Below, piece by piece: positions 15,731-23,606 of a DNA stretch of 35,092 bases. Both the position numbers and the translations under genes were made by a program. The stretch's first letter is position 1. Every line of letters starts with the position of its first letter. The DNA is from Phycisphaerales bacterium. Its GTDB lineage: Bacteria > Planctomycetota > Phycisphaerae > SM23-33. Where the stretch lies: contig JABGPF010000019.1 of the NCBI GenBank assembly GCA_018645065.1, positions 1-35,092 on the forward strand, given 5' to 3'. The notes beneath the pieces were generated by a model. That model made no database searches. It worked only from the letters and a program-made list of their open reading frames with translations, and had not been told where the DNA came from.

Positions 15731-18538
15731 TTATTTCAGGTCGGGGAGGACTATCTCACCGGCTGCTTGTTCTTTCGTTTTGTAGTAGGCGCCGTAGAAT
15801 TCTGAATTGCTGTCGAGCCAGAGTGTCAGGCGATGCAGATCGTCTGCGGGCAGTTTTAAATCGTGGTGTCCTTTTTCGAGCATCTTGAACAGTGGCGAGG
15901 CGATGGCTCCGAACTTACCGGCGATGGATCTGCTGCCGCCATGAACGCCCGATCTGATCGAACCGTTGGTTACGTGGAAGTAGAATCCGTATTTGCCCGC
16001 CAGCGACACGTACGATTGGGTCCATCCGTTCTTGTTTGTGATAATGTTTCGCAGGTCGGGGGCGGTTTTTTTGCGGTCCTTCTTGGCGTTGTTTTGGGTG
16101 TGGCATTTTACGCAGTGCTTGTCGAGCACCGGTTGGACGAGTCGGGGATAGTTGAACGGATTCGATCCGTCAGCTTCGGGGCGTATTTTCGAGGGTTTGC
16201 GTTTCATCGCCAGCGGCATTTTTGGCGCGTTGGAGGCCTTGGGCGTGGCGAGTTTGCGTTCGTGGCAGCCAAGGCATGTAAGGCGTTCGCCCGGGTGGAC
16301 GTAAGTGGCTGACCGCATCGATTGGACCGCCAACCCGCGCGAGTCCAGGGCCTGGAAGTAGATCGGTACGCCCACCGGAGCCTGGAAGTAGCAGCTTCCG
16401 TCGGCCTCGACTGGAACGTCGCCGAGGACTGCTCGGGCGTTTGTCTGGTTGGCCACGCCGATTCGCGGTTTGTTAGGCGGAGCGGTGGACTTGGGAAGCA
16501 TCTGCACGATTCGCAGCGATTTGATCTTCGTGTCCTCGGGCCACTCGAAGTCAGCATTGTACACATTCATTACCGCTATTGTCGCCGGGCCTGACTTGTT
16601 TGTCTGGTTGGGTATTACAGGCGGTTTGGTGCGGGCCCGCAGCGGGATGGGGCTCAGGCACGACACCGATGCGTCGCGGTATATCAGTTCGCGGTTGCCG
16701 AAGCGGTCTATCAGGTGCAGTCCGCGATTCCTGGCTGCCGGGTCGTGAACGCAGAGGTAGAAGTCTTCGCTCAACGGCCAGGGCGTTCCGTATCGCATTC
16801 CGGTTCTGGTGTTGGTTTCGGATTCGGGGAACGGGGCCTCTGGCGTGAGGCGTTTCAGCTGGCTCATGGCGTTGTCGTCTTCGATGCGTTGATCGATCAG
16901 CACCAGCGAGCCGAGCGCATTACCGTGATGTGCGCCGGTGACAGCGACGTATCTGTGCGAACCGGGTATCGCTCGGATCTCCATTTCCATCCACGGGCGT
17001 TTGTTGCGGTCAACGGGATAGTTCCCGTGGAGGCTGCGGGGGTCGCGTCCGTCGGGGTACGAAATCCATATGTGATGTGCGACGTTAGTGTCGCGGTCGA
17101 TATAGTCCCATCGCGTGTAGACCAGCATCCCGTCGTTATCGACGCTAGGCTGCCATTCGTGGGTTTCGTGATGGCTCAGAGGGGTGATCTTGCTGCCGTT
17201 GGGGTTCATCGCAAACAGTGTGTAGACCGGGCAATGACGCCCGCAGCGGAGATATCCGCCTCGGCGCAGCGAGATGAAGGCGATGCGGCCGTCGGGCAGG
17301 AAGCACGGGTCGAAGTCGTCGGCCTCGCCGTCTGTGAGCTGCTGGAGCTCTGAACCGTCGACGTTGCACTTGAAAATGTGATAGCTGATCTCGGGTCCCC
17401 AGGTGTAAGTCTTTTTGCCCTTGGCCTGGGTCCAGGCAAACAGGATCGTCTTACCGTCGTACGACAGTTCCGGTGAGAGGAACGAACCGCCGGTGAGTTT
17501 TTGGCCCTTCAGGCGCCCGGACTGGACCACCGAATTGGCCAGCAGATTCGTTACTTTTGGCTTCGCCGAGAACGCATCGGACAAAACGTACAGCCCTCCG
17601 CCGGGTTTGGCGTTGCATCCGTAGAACTGATCGCACATGTGGAACGGTCCGCCCGGGTCATGTCGCGTGATGAACAGCAGCTTGTCGAAGTTGAGCAGGG
17701 GGTTCGCAAATGCGATTTTGCGTCGGAGTTTGCAGGCCTTGTCGAACAGTTCGCGACTTGGCGATTCTGAGCGAAGAGCTTTGAGTTCGGCGATTAGCTT
17801 GGAGATGTCCGGCGCGTTTTTCATTGAGAATATCTGCGTCGCCAGGGCCTCTGTTCGCCGCAGGACTACGTCTATAGGTGTTTTGTCGGACGGGAGTATC
17901 AACGCCTCTTTCGCCAGAGATTGGTCACCGATACTGTCGAACCATCTTCGATTGGCGATGTCCCGCGTGAGATAACCGTACTCATCGGAGGCAGCGGGCG
18001 ATTTCCTGGCCGATTTGCGACGGGGCGCCTTGACGGTTGGGCTGGCGATTTTCAGATTTTCGATTTTTCCTGCCGCTATTATGGCACCCCATCTGTCAGA
18101 CGCGGGGATTGAGATCGCTGTACCTGCTTTAGCGTCGAGGCTGAAGATCGCCCATGGGTAACTTCTACCCTTGATGACGGTGTCCATTTGCCAGGTGGGT
18201 TTCCAGGCGCCGGTGAGTTTCATCGCCTTGGGAGTCAGCGGTTTTTGCAGGCAAATATACAACCGGCCGGACGTTTTAATGGTGCAGGTGTAACCGGCCG
18301 GTTTTTTGTGCTGATGCGAAGTAAACTGTAGTCCCTGAAGGGGTTTGGGGACCTTGGTGAATGTGTAATCTCGATTGGGATGTATGCCTGCGTTTTCGCC
18401 CAGAGTCCCCATCGCCAACGATCCGCTGGCGGAGATCGACACCGTCGCTGTATTCGGATCGGTCGACGCCGCGTCGCTCGTGCAAACCAGCAGACACGAT
18501 ACCGCCAATGATAGCATTATCAATCGTGGGTTCATCAT
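15731..18538 (-). CDS. HzsA-related secreted protein with two c-type haem sites
   Basis: This 935-residue paralogue of the next downstream gene lacks the LamG domain. It has a Sec or lipoprotein-like signal (MMNPRLIMLSLAVSCLLVC) and an N-terminal beta-rich domain. Propeller blades follow (FLPDGRIAFISLRR, DNDGMLVYTRWDYID). The haem c motifs are CLGCH (C755-H759) and CVKCH (C809-H813), each in the same context as in the paralogue, after a segment ending YVHPGERLT. A TAAGGAG ribosome binding site precedes two adjacent ATG codons at 18538 and 18535. It is the first gene after the AAACGTTATATATAC element and probably starts a transcript that continues into the second HzsA-related gene. Its function is unknown; the haems point to electron transfer outside the cytoplasm. 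Confidence 0.88.
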   Translation of the reverse strand: MMNPRLIMLSLAVSCLLVCTSDAASTDPNTATVSISASGSLAMGTLGENAGIHPNRDYTFTKVPKPLQGLQFTSHQHKKPAGYTCTIKTSGRLYICLQKPLTPKAMKLTGAWKPTWQMDTVIKGRSYPWAIFSLDAKAGTAISIPASDRWGAIIAAGKIENLKIASPTVKAPRRKSARKSPAASDEYGYLTRDIANRRWFDSIGDQSLAKEALILPSDKTPIDVVLRRTEALATQIFSMKNAPDISKLIAELKALRSESPSRELFDKACKLRRKIAFANPLLNFDKLLFITRHDPGGPFHMCDQFYGCNAKPGGGLYVLSDAFSAKPKVTNLLANSVVQSGRLKGQKLTGGSFLSPELSYDGKTILFAWTQAKGKKTYTWGPEISYHIFKCNVDGSELQQLTDGEADDFDPCFLPDGRIAFISLRRGGYLRCGRHCPVYTLFAMNPNGSKITPLSHHETHEWQPSVDNDGMLVYTRWDYIDRDTNVAHHIWISYPDGRDPRSLHGNYPVDRNKRPWMEMEIRAIPGSHRYVAVTGAHHGNALGSLVLIDQRIEDDNAMSQLKRLTPEAPFPESETNTRTGMRYGTPWPLSEDFYLCVHDPAARNRGLHLIDRFGNRELIYRDASVSCLSPIPLRARTKPPVIPNQTNKSGPATIAVMNVYNADFEWPEDTKIKSLRIVQMLPKSTAPPNKPRIGVANQTNARAVLGDVPVEADGSCYFQAPVGVPIYFQALDSRGLAVQSMRSATYVHPGERLTCLGCHERKLATPKASNAPKMPLAMKRKPSKIRPEADGSNPFNYPRLVQPVLDKHCVKCHTQNNAKKDRKKTAPDLRNIITNKNGWTQSYVSLAGKYGFYFHVTNGSIRSGVHGGSRSIAGKFGAIASPLFKMLEKGHHDLKLPADDLHRLTLWLDSNSEFYGAYYKTKEQAAGEIVLPDLK

Positions 18539-18571
18539 TCAGCTCCTTATACACGCACAGTAACCGCCATT

Positions 18572-18586
18572 GTATATATAACGTTT
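18572..18586 (-). promoter_or_regulatory. promoter-like element AAACGTTATATATAC
   Basis: This is identical to the 138-152 element when read on the minus strand and is similar to the one at 28445-28459. It ends 34 bases before the ATG at 18538, with the ribosome binding site between. The position suits a -10 or an extended promoter box for the HzsA-related genes. Confidence 0.45.
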
Positions 18587-18612
18587 GAGTGATGGTAGTC
18601 TTGCCATCGGCG

Positions 18613-19620
18613 CTATTTTGGTTTGGCTGCTGATTTCTTCTTCTGCTTCGAGAGCCATTGCAGGGCGGCGCCGGGGATTATCTCGTGTCCGCCTTTGAAT
18701 ATCGTTACGCGGGCCGTGCCGGACACTTTCCGCATCAGCGGAATTTTGGGCCCGTAGCTGCGATCAGACATTTTCTTCCGCAGGTGTGTGGGGATTTCTG
18801 ATTTCTGGACCATATGGGCGATGTCGGCGTCTGAGATGCGATCGGCGGGGTTTGCTACTGCGTTGAACGCCCGTAGCGTGTGGCTGATCGGGACTGAGCC
18901 TTTGTGTCCGTCGAAGATTCCTGTGTTAATGTCGAGGTTTACGCCCGCCTTTTTGGCTGCGGCTAGCCAGGTAAGCGGTGATCGGTTCTTGTACTCCAGG
19001 TCCACCGCGTCGCTTGCCCCGGGCGGTCCGCCACAGGATTTTTCAATGTCCGAGGCGTAGCGGCGTTTGGCCTTTTTGCACTCGGCGTGCCATGCCTTCA
19101 GGTCGGATATTCCCGCCCATGCCGAGACGCCGGCCCAGATTTCCGGCGTGCGACCGGCCATTAACATCGCCATGTGCCCGCCGCCCGAGACGCCGACCAG
19201 GTAGATGCGGTTGGCGTCGATGTTGGCGACTTTCTGTGCGTATTTCACCGCACTGACGATATCGTCGACAGCCAGTTGCGACCCGCAGGCCTGCGGTCTC
19301 CTGTTCGGCCCGCGGAAGTCAGGCCCAATGAACGCCCAGTTGTTTTTAACGCACCACGGACCGTAAGGGCAACGCCCGCCGACTTGCCTGTAACTCGCGC
19401 TCCATGTGTGCAGGCCGACCAGCAACGGGACCGGTGTTTTCGAGTCCGGCGCGTAGAAGATCGCCGGCTGATCGGTCGAATCGGCGGTGCTGGGGTACTT
19501 TATTGTGCGCGCCGAATTCCCGCCCAGCAGTTGGTCGGCCCGGCAGGGTGAACCTGTCCAGATCGCCGCACCGGTAATGGCCGCGGTGCGCAGGAAATCA
19601 CGTCGCGATTGGGATATCAC
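18613..19620 (-). CDS. Tat-exported alpha/beta hydrolase (prolyl-oligopeptidase or esterase type)
   Basis: This 335-residue protein has a twin-arginine signal (SRRDFLRTAA). The alpha/beta hydrolase core has an early LVGLHTWSA oxyanion-hole region and the nucleophile elbow GVSGGG (Ser145). A possible late His lies in GGHEIIPG, near an Asp in the preceding region. The fold resembles prolyl-oligopeptidase-like (S9) hydrolases and acetyl-xylan-esterase-type enzymes; context with sulfatases and a xylanase favours a carbohydrate esterase, but this is inference. The start is GTG 19620, one base after the stop of the FIST gene, so translation is probably coupled. A strong ribosome binding site is lacking, which fits coupling. 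The protein ends in a short Lys-rich tail. Confidence 0.85.
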   Translation of the reverse strand: MISQSRRDFLRTAAITGAAIWTGSPCRADQLLGGNSARTIKYPSTADSTDQPAIFYAPDSKTPVPLLVGLHTWSASYRQVGGRCPYGPWCVKNNWAFIGPDFRGPNRRPQACGSQLAVDDIVSAVKYAQKVANIDANRIYLVGVSGGGHMAMLMAGRTPEIWAGVSAWAGISDLKAWHAECKKAKRRYASDIEKSCGGPPGASDAVDLEYKNRSPLTWLAAAKKAGVNLDINTGIFDGHKGSVPISHTLRAFNAVANPADRISDADIAHMVQKSEIPTHLRKKMSDRSYGPKIPLMRKVSGTARVTIFKGGHEIIPGAALQWLSKQKKKSAAKPK

Positions 19621-19621
19621 T

Positions 19622-20689
19622 TTAGCGTCCGATGAACGTGATCATCGCGTGCCAACCCATTCCGCTGGATAGCACGCCGGGTGTCTTGTCTTTGACGTCG
19701 GCTGGTCCGAATTCGCCTGCACAATAGCAACCGAACAACGTGATGTCCTTACCCGTTACGCCCTGGAACGCCGAAAGCTCGTCGCTGAGGTTGTCGAGTT
19801 TGCCTTTGCGCCCGGCGCAGTCGAAGGCCAGCATTGCGATCGGTTTGGCGTCGAGCGCCTTCAACGCTTCAGCCGCTCCGTCCTTGGCGGTGGCGATCAC
19901 CGCATCATTGGTTTTCGCCTGGCGACCGGCGAGGGATACTTTGAAATCGCCCGAGAGCATTATCGCTATCGCAGAGTCGCTGTAGAGTTCGCCCTTGTAG
20001 TGGAGGAACGTTTCGCCATCGTTCTTGGAGATCGAACCGCCGGTGATTGGGAAGTCCTTACCGACGACGTCCTGCAAGCCGTTCATGAACAGTTGGTTCT
20101 TGGGCGAGTGTGCGTCGGCGATGGCGATCAGGAGTTTTGAGTCGGGCTTCTTTTGGACCTGCTTGGCCAGCTTGCGTGCTGCGTCGCCCAGAGCCTTGGT
20201 GAGTGCGGCGTTATCGTCTTCGAACGATAGGCTCTTGCCGTCCTTGTCCTTACCGCCCATGTTCTTCACCAACGCCAGTTGCACGTCGATCCCGGCTCCG
20301 CCGATTCCCATTACGCAAACCGTATCGAGGTCCTGTGCTCCGGCTTGAGCGAAGGCACCGTATCCGGAGAAGCCGACGACTACATCTTTGGAGAACACTG
20401 CGGTTACGGCTTGGACTACTTTGGTTTTCAGTTCTTTATCGTCGAAGCAGTCGGTTACGAGAACAACTTTCGGCGCCGTATCGCCGAGAGCTTTTTTCAA
20501 AGCCTCAGCCGCAGTCTTGCCCGCCAGTGTCGGATCTTCATTTTCCGCCAACGCCGATTTGATAACGATCGCGCCTTTGGCTGCGGCGCCTGAGGTCTTC
20601 ACGGTAGGCTCTTCGCAGCCCGCAACGAAAACGACGCCGCACATAGCGACAACAAGCAAGCTGATCAAAGTTGTGGATTTAAGATTCAT
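19622..20689 (-). CDS. FIST-domain lipoprotein
   Basis: This 355-residue protein has a lipoprotein signal with lipobox VAGC (C25) and then a short Thr/Ser linker. A FIST-type sensor domain occupies the rest. Strand and helix patterns such as VVLVTDCFDD, VVVGFSGYGAF and the late LFGCYCAGEFGP are typical of FIST N and C regions. FIST domains are predicted to bind small ligands, perhaps amino acids, and are usually fused to signalling modules or found in the cytoplasm. A lipid-anchored stand-alone form is unusual. AAAGGA upstream supports ATG 20689. The next gene, an exported esterase-like protein, starts one base after the stop, so the two probably form a functional pair. Confidence 0.8.
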   Translation of the reverse strand: MNLKSTTLISLLVVAMCGVVFVAGCEEPTVKTSGAAAKGAIVIKSALAENEDPTLAGKTAAEALKKALGDTAPKVVLVTDCFDDKELKTKVVQAVTAVFSKDVVVGFSGYGAFAQAGAQDLDTVCVMGIGGAGIDVQLALVKNMGGKDKDGKSLSFEDDNAALTKALGDAARKLAKQVQKKPDSKLLIAIADAHSPKNQLFMNGLQDVVGKDFPITGGSISKNDGETFLHYKGELYSDSAIAIMLSGDFKVSLAGRQAKTNDAVIATAKDGAAEALKALDAKPIAMLAFDCAGRKGKLDNLSDELSAFQGVTGKDITLFGCYCAGEFGPADVKDKTPGVLSSGMGWHAMITFIGR

Positions 20690-20787
20690 TGTACAGTCCT
20701 TTTTCTGGTGATAACTTTGGTTAGGTTGGAGCAAACCGATGTGTCAGGCTCGCGTTAACGATTCGCCAGCCTCAACGTGGTTTACGT

Positions 20788-20955
20788 TTAGGTTCGTTGT
20801 AGGCTGGGCTTAGGCGGGAACGAGACTTTCGGTCCTTTGTCCTGAGCTTCTCTTGTTTTCAAGTCGGAAAAAATTGCATCCAGATCATGCCCGTGTTTGG
20901 CTGCATGTTCCTGGCGAATACGCCTGACTTCTTTAACGATCGGGTCTTCTTTCAT
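20788..20955 (-). CDS. small conserved-type protein, possible antitoxin-like partner
   Basis: This 55-residue protein begins MKEDPIVKEVRRIRQEHAAK, continues with HGHDLDAIFSDL and ends in a basic Pro-rich tail. The pattern (acidic-DPIV, EVRRIR, H-x-DLDAIF) matches, from memory, small uncharacterised proteins common in cyanobacteria and planctomycetes, sometimes found in two-gene toxin-antitoxin-like units. The frame is strongly protein-like although short. There is no clear ribosome binding site just before the ATG. An upstream partner is not seen; the sequence at 20960-21070 holds only short fragments. It might regulate a toxin elsewhere. Confidence 0.6.
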   Translation of the reverse strand: MKEDPIVKEVRRIRQEHAAKHGHDLDAIFSDLKTREAQDKGPKVSFPPKPSLQRT

Positions 20956-21071
20956 GATTTCACACTTCGATTCTACCGGTAATCATTGGGGGTTGGCAAC
21001 TCATTTGTCTTCAATCACCGTTAGTAAATGCATTTGCTTGCGGGTGATGGTAGCTACCCGCCTCTTGTCGA

Positions 21072-22100
21072 TTAGTGTATTGATGTACAGAAGCCCCATT
21101 CGAGTTTGCTGTCGAGCAGGGGCTTTTCGGGGAATTTGGCTCCGATCCATTTTTGCCATGCGTATTTGTTGGTTGATCCGGGCAGGGGGCTTGTGACTTT
21201 CGCCATCTCCCGCACGCCTGCGCCGTCTGGATCGTGGACGATCAAGCCGAAGTTATACTTACGCCCGGTGGTCGGTTTGAGCACTTTCATCATCGGGCGC
21301 ATCGGGATTGACACTTCGTATGTTGTGATGTCCTTTGCCCGTTTGATAGCGACTTCCGACTTGGCGACGGGCTCTGTCGGCAGCGCGGCGGGTTTCAGCG
21401 TATCGCCCAGCGGGGCGCCCGGTTTTACCAGTTGGTAGCACTTCCCGCCGACGATCACGAATTCGTAGCGTGCGGTCTTGTCGTCCGCCGACTTACCGGT
21501 CGACGCCTTGCCGTAGGCCAGGGCGAACTGGACAGCATCGGCGGCCGGTTCGTATTTGTCTTCCTGCACTTCCAGGCTCAGGCAGAAGTTACGCTTGTTC
21601 CAGTACGTTCGCACGACAGTCTTCTTGCCCTTGCAGTCAAACGCAACCGGCACCGCGTCGTCGAACCACTCAGCCAGGTCGCCGTCGATCTTCGGTTTGA
21701 CGTACGGCGTGGTGGCGCAGATCAGCTTTTGATTAACGGTTACAGTTTGCCCGCCGCCGACGGCGGTTATCGTATACGGATACACGTGGTCCTTGTTGGC
21801 GGCCGCTTTTTCGAGCGAGAACTCGATCTGCTTCTTTTCGTTCGGTTCGAGCGTGACATCGAACTGGGTTTGGTTGGCCTTCCATCCGTCGGGCAGGGTG
21901 ACTGTGACCTTGCCCGTGTACGGTGCGTTGCGGAGGTTTACGATCGTCACGCCGCTAACCGGACCGGTGGCTGGGGGGACTAGTATATTGTCAGCCCGCA
22001 GCGCCACCGGCGGGGTTTTGGCTGAGTCCTGGGCCAGGGCTACGCACAACCCTGTCAGTGTCACCAGTATGCAGGATGCGACTATTTTGCGGGTGTTCAT
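21072..22100 (-). CDS. secreted protein with Ig-like and CBM9/DOMON-like domains
   Basis: This 342-residue protein has a Sec signal (about 1-24, ending in VALAQ). The N-terminal half (about 30-125) has an Ig-like or NEW3-type beta pattern with GKVTVTLPDGW. The C-terminal half starts with PKIDGDLAEWFDDAVP, the typical opening of CBM9 or DOMON-like domains, which bind sugars or haem. It is probably the last gene of the operon entered at 28413: the DUF1080 fusion gene ends only five bases upstream of its ATG. AAGGA precedes that ATG. Sugar binding is plausible in this setting but no ligand can be named. Confidence 0.78.
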   Translation of the reverse strand: MNTRKIVASCILVTLTGLCVALAQDSAKTPPVALRADNILVPPATGPVSGVTIVNLRNAPYTGKVTVTLPDGWKANQTQFDVTLEPNEKKQIEFSLEKAAANKDHVYPYTITAVGGGQTVTVNQKLICATTPYVKPKIDGDLAEWFDDAVPVAFDCKGKKTVVRTYWNKRNFCLSLEVQEDKYEPAADAVQFALAYGKASTGKSADDKTARYEFVIVGGKCYQLVKPGAPLGDTLKPAALPTEPVAKSEVAIKRAKDITTYEVSIPMRPMMKVLKPTTGRKYNFGLIVHDPDGAGVREMAKVTSPLPGSTNKYAWQKWIGAKFPEKPLLDSKLEWGFCTSIH

Positions 22101-22105
22101 TGTTG

Positions 22106-23587
22106 TTATTCCTTGGCGGGTTTGATGACTTTGACTCGGATATTTCGGAAGCGGTAAATCTTGCCCTTCTCGCCATGATGCTGCAGTGCTAGGTAGCCTT
22201 GCGCGTCGGTTGCGTCTTTGAAATCGGTTGTCATCACACCGTTAACGGATATCTTCAGGCTCATCCCGACGCATTCGATGCGGTACTTGTTCCAGTCGTT
22301 GCGTTTGAAGGTTTCTCCCGCATTTTTACGGAAAGCTGCGATGGTTTCCTTTTTCTTTTTGTTGGGGTAAAGCCATCCGCGACGCCCTTCGTCGTACAGT
22401 CCGCCGGACCATTTGCGATCTGACGGGTCGACCTCGGCCTGGTAGCCGAATACCTTGTTGGGCTTGCGGTGGCAGCGGAACATGAACCCTGAGTTGCTCT
22501 TACCTTCGGGCATTTTGACTTCAACTTCGAAGATGAAGTCGGCGTATTGCTTGGCGGTGGTCAGGAAGAATTTGCGTTTGGTGGTCGTCAGGTGGATTTC
22601 GCCATCGACGATGGCGGCTTTGCCCCATTCGTAGGGGTTGGTCCAACCGTTGAGCGTTTTTCCGTCGAACAGGGCGGTCCACTGGCCTGCATCGGCGGGG
22701 GATGTGGTTGGTTTGATCTCGTCTGTCAGCAGAACGTTGGTGAGCACCTTTGCGGTTTTGTGATCGCCCCATGTCCAGATGACTTTGTTCTTCTTGTCGA
22801 ATTCGATGAGGTGCTTGCCCTTGCCCTGGTTACCGTGTCCCAGCCAGTTGGCTACGACCACATTCCCGTTTTTCAGCGTATCGAAGCCCGAGAAGCAGTC
22901 CAGCAGCATGTCCGGATGTGACTTTTTCCCGCCGACGCAGTTTACGGTTTTACCGTTTGCGTCGAACTCGACTATCTGCACGGCGTTGGCCGTTGAGACA
23001 AGCGTGTTTCCGCAGGGCAGGCGTGTGGCTTTGTAGCCCTTGCCCGGTAGTTTTGCCTGCCAGACGATTTTTCCTTTGGCGTCAACTTCGACAGCTCGGT
23101 AGGGTCCGCCGATGGTCAGCAGAATGTTCCCATTTTTCAGCGCCCTCATCAGGCGAAGGTCCCGCATTCCCTTGAGGATCCGCGTGTTGAGCGTTTTTCC
23201 CTTGGCGTCTACGGTGTAGATGGCGATTCCGCCTTTACCAGCTCCGCCCAGCAGGGTGTTTCCGCACGGTAGGCGGCGGGCCGAGTTGATGCCTCTGAAC
23301 GAATCGATCGACCAGAGCTTTTTGCCCGTAGCCAGGTCGTATTCACCGGCTCCGTTACCGTGGCTGACGAGCACCTTGTTCCCGTCGATAATCTGCAGAT
23401 CGCGGGATCCGCCGGGGATCGCGGTCGTCCAGTTTTTCGCGGCGTCTGTCTGGTCGACGTATATGAGGTTGTTGGCCTTGTTGTCGACGCCAAGGAACTT
23501 GTGGGTAATGTCGGCGGCCCGGGCGACAGGCGCCAAGGCGCAGACCGCTGCGATAAGTGCGACGATACGGATGATCGATGATTTCAT
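22106..23587 (-). CDS. secreted beta-propeller fused to 3-keto-disaccharide hydrolase (DUF1080) domain
   Basis: This 493-residue protein has a Sec signal (about 1-24, ending ARAA). An N-terminal propeller (about 30-290) has PQQ-like and NHL-like blade motifs, for example EYDLATGKKLWSI, the repeated LPCGNTL, and LIEFDKKNKVIW. A C-terminal DUF1080 domain (about 300-493) starts with WTALFDGKTLNGW and ends in a concanavalin-like fold with GYLALQHHGEKG. DUF1080 domains include 3-keto-glycoside hydrolases acting on oxidised disaccharides. The fusion suggests a substrate-sensing or docking propeller joined to a hydrolase. CAGGAG upstream supports ATG 23587. It follows the PQQ-like genes by 19 bases and precedes the CBM9-like gene by five, so it sits in the same operon. 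Confidence 0.85.
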   Translation of the reverse strand: MKSSIIRIVALIAAVCALAPVARAADITHKFLGVDNKANNLIYVDQTDAAKNWTTAIPGGSRDLQIIDGNKVLVSHGNGAGEYDLATGKKLWSIDSFRGINSARRLPCGNTLLGGAGKGGIAIYTVDAKGKTLNTRILKGMRDLRLMRALKNGNILLTIGGPYRAVEVDAKGKIVWQAKLPGKGYKATRLPCGNTLVSTANAVQIVEFDANGKTVNCVGGKKSHPDMLLDCFSGFDTLKNGNVVVANWLGHGNQGKGKHLIEFDKKNKVIWTWGDHKTAKVLTNVLLTDEIKPTTSPADAGQWTALFDGKTLNGWTNPYEWGKAAIVDGEIHLTTTKRKFFLTTAKQYADFIFEVEVKMPEGKSNSGFMFRCHRKPNKVFGYQAEVDPSDRKWSGGLYDEGRRGWLYPNKKKKETIAAFRKNAGETFKRNDWNKYRIECVGMSLKISVNGVMTTDFKDATDAQGYLALQHHGEKGKIYRFRNIRVKVIKPAKE

Positions 23588-23606
23588 TATTCGCTCCTGA
23601 TGCTTG

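Noticed and set aside
12259-18538. Anammox hydrazine synthase genes
   Set aside because: Only the HzsA-like type is present, with LamG or other additions, and no HzsB or HzsC relatives are near. The rest of the window points to polysaccharide use.
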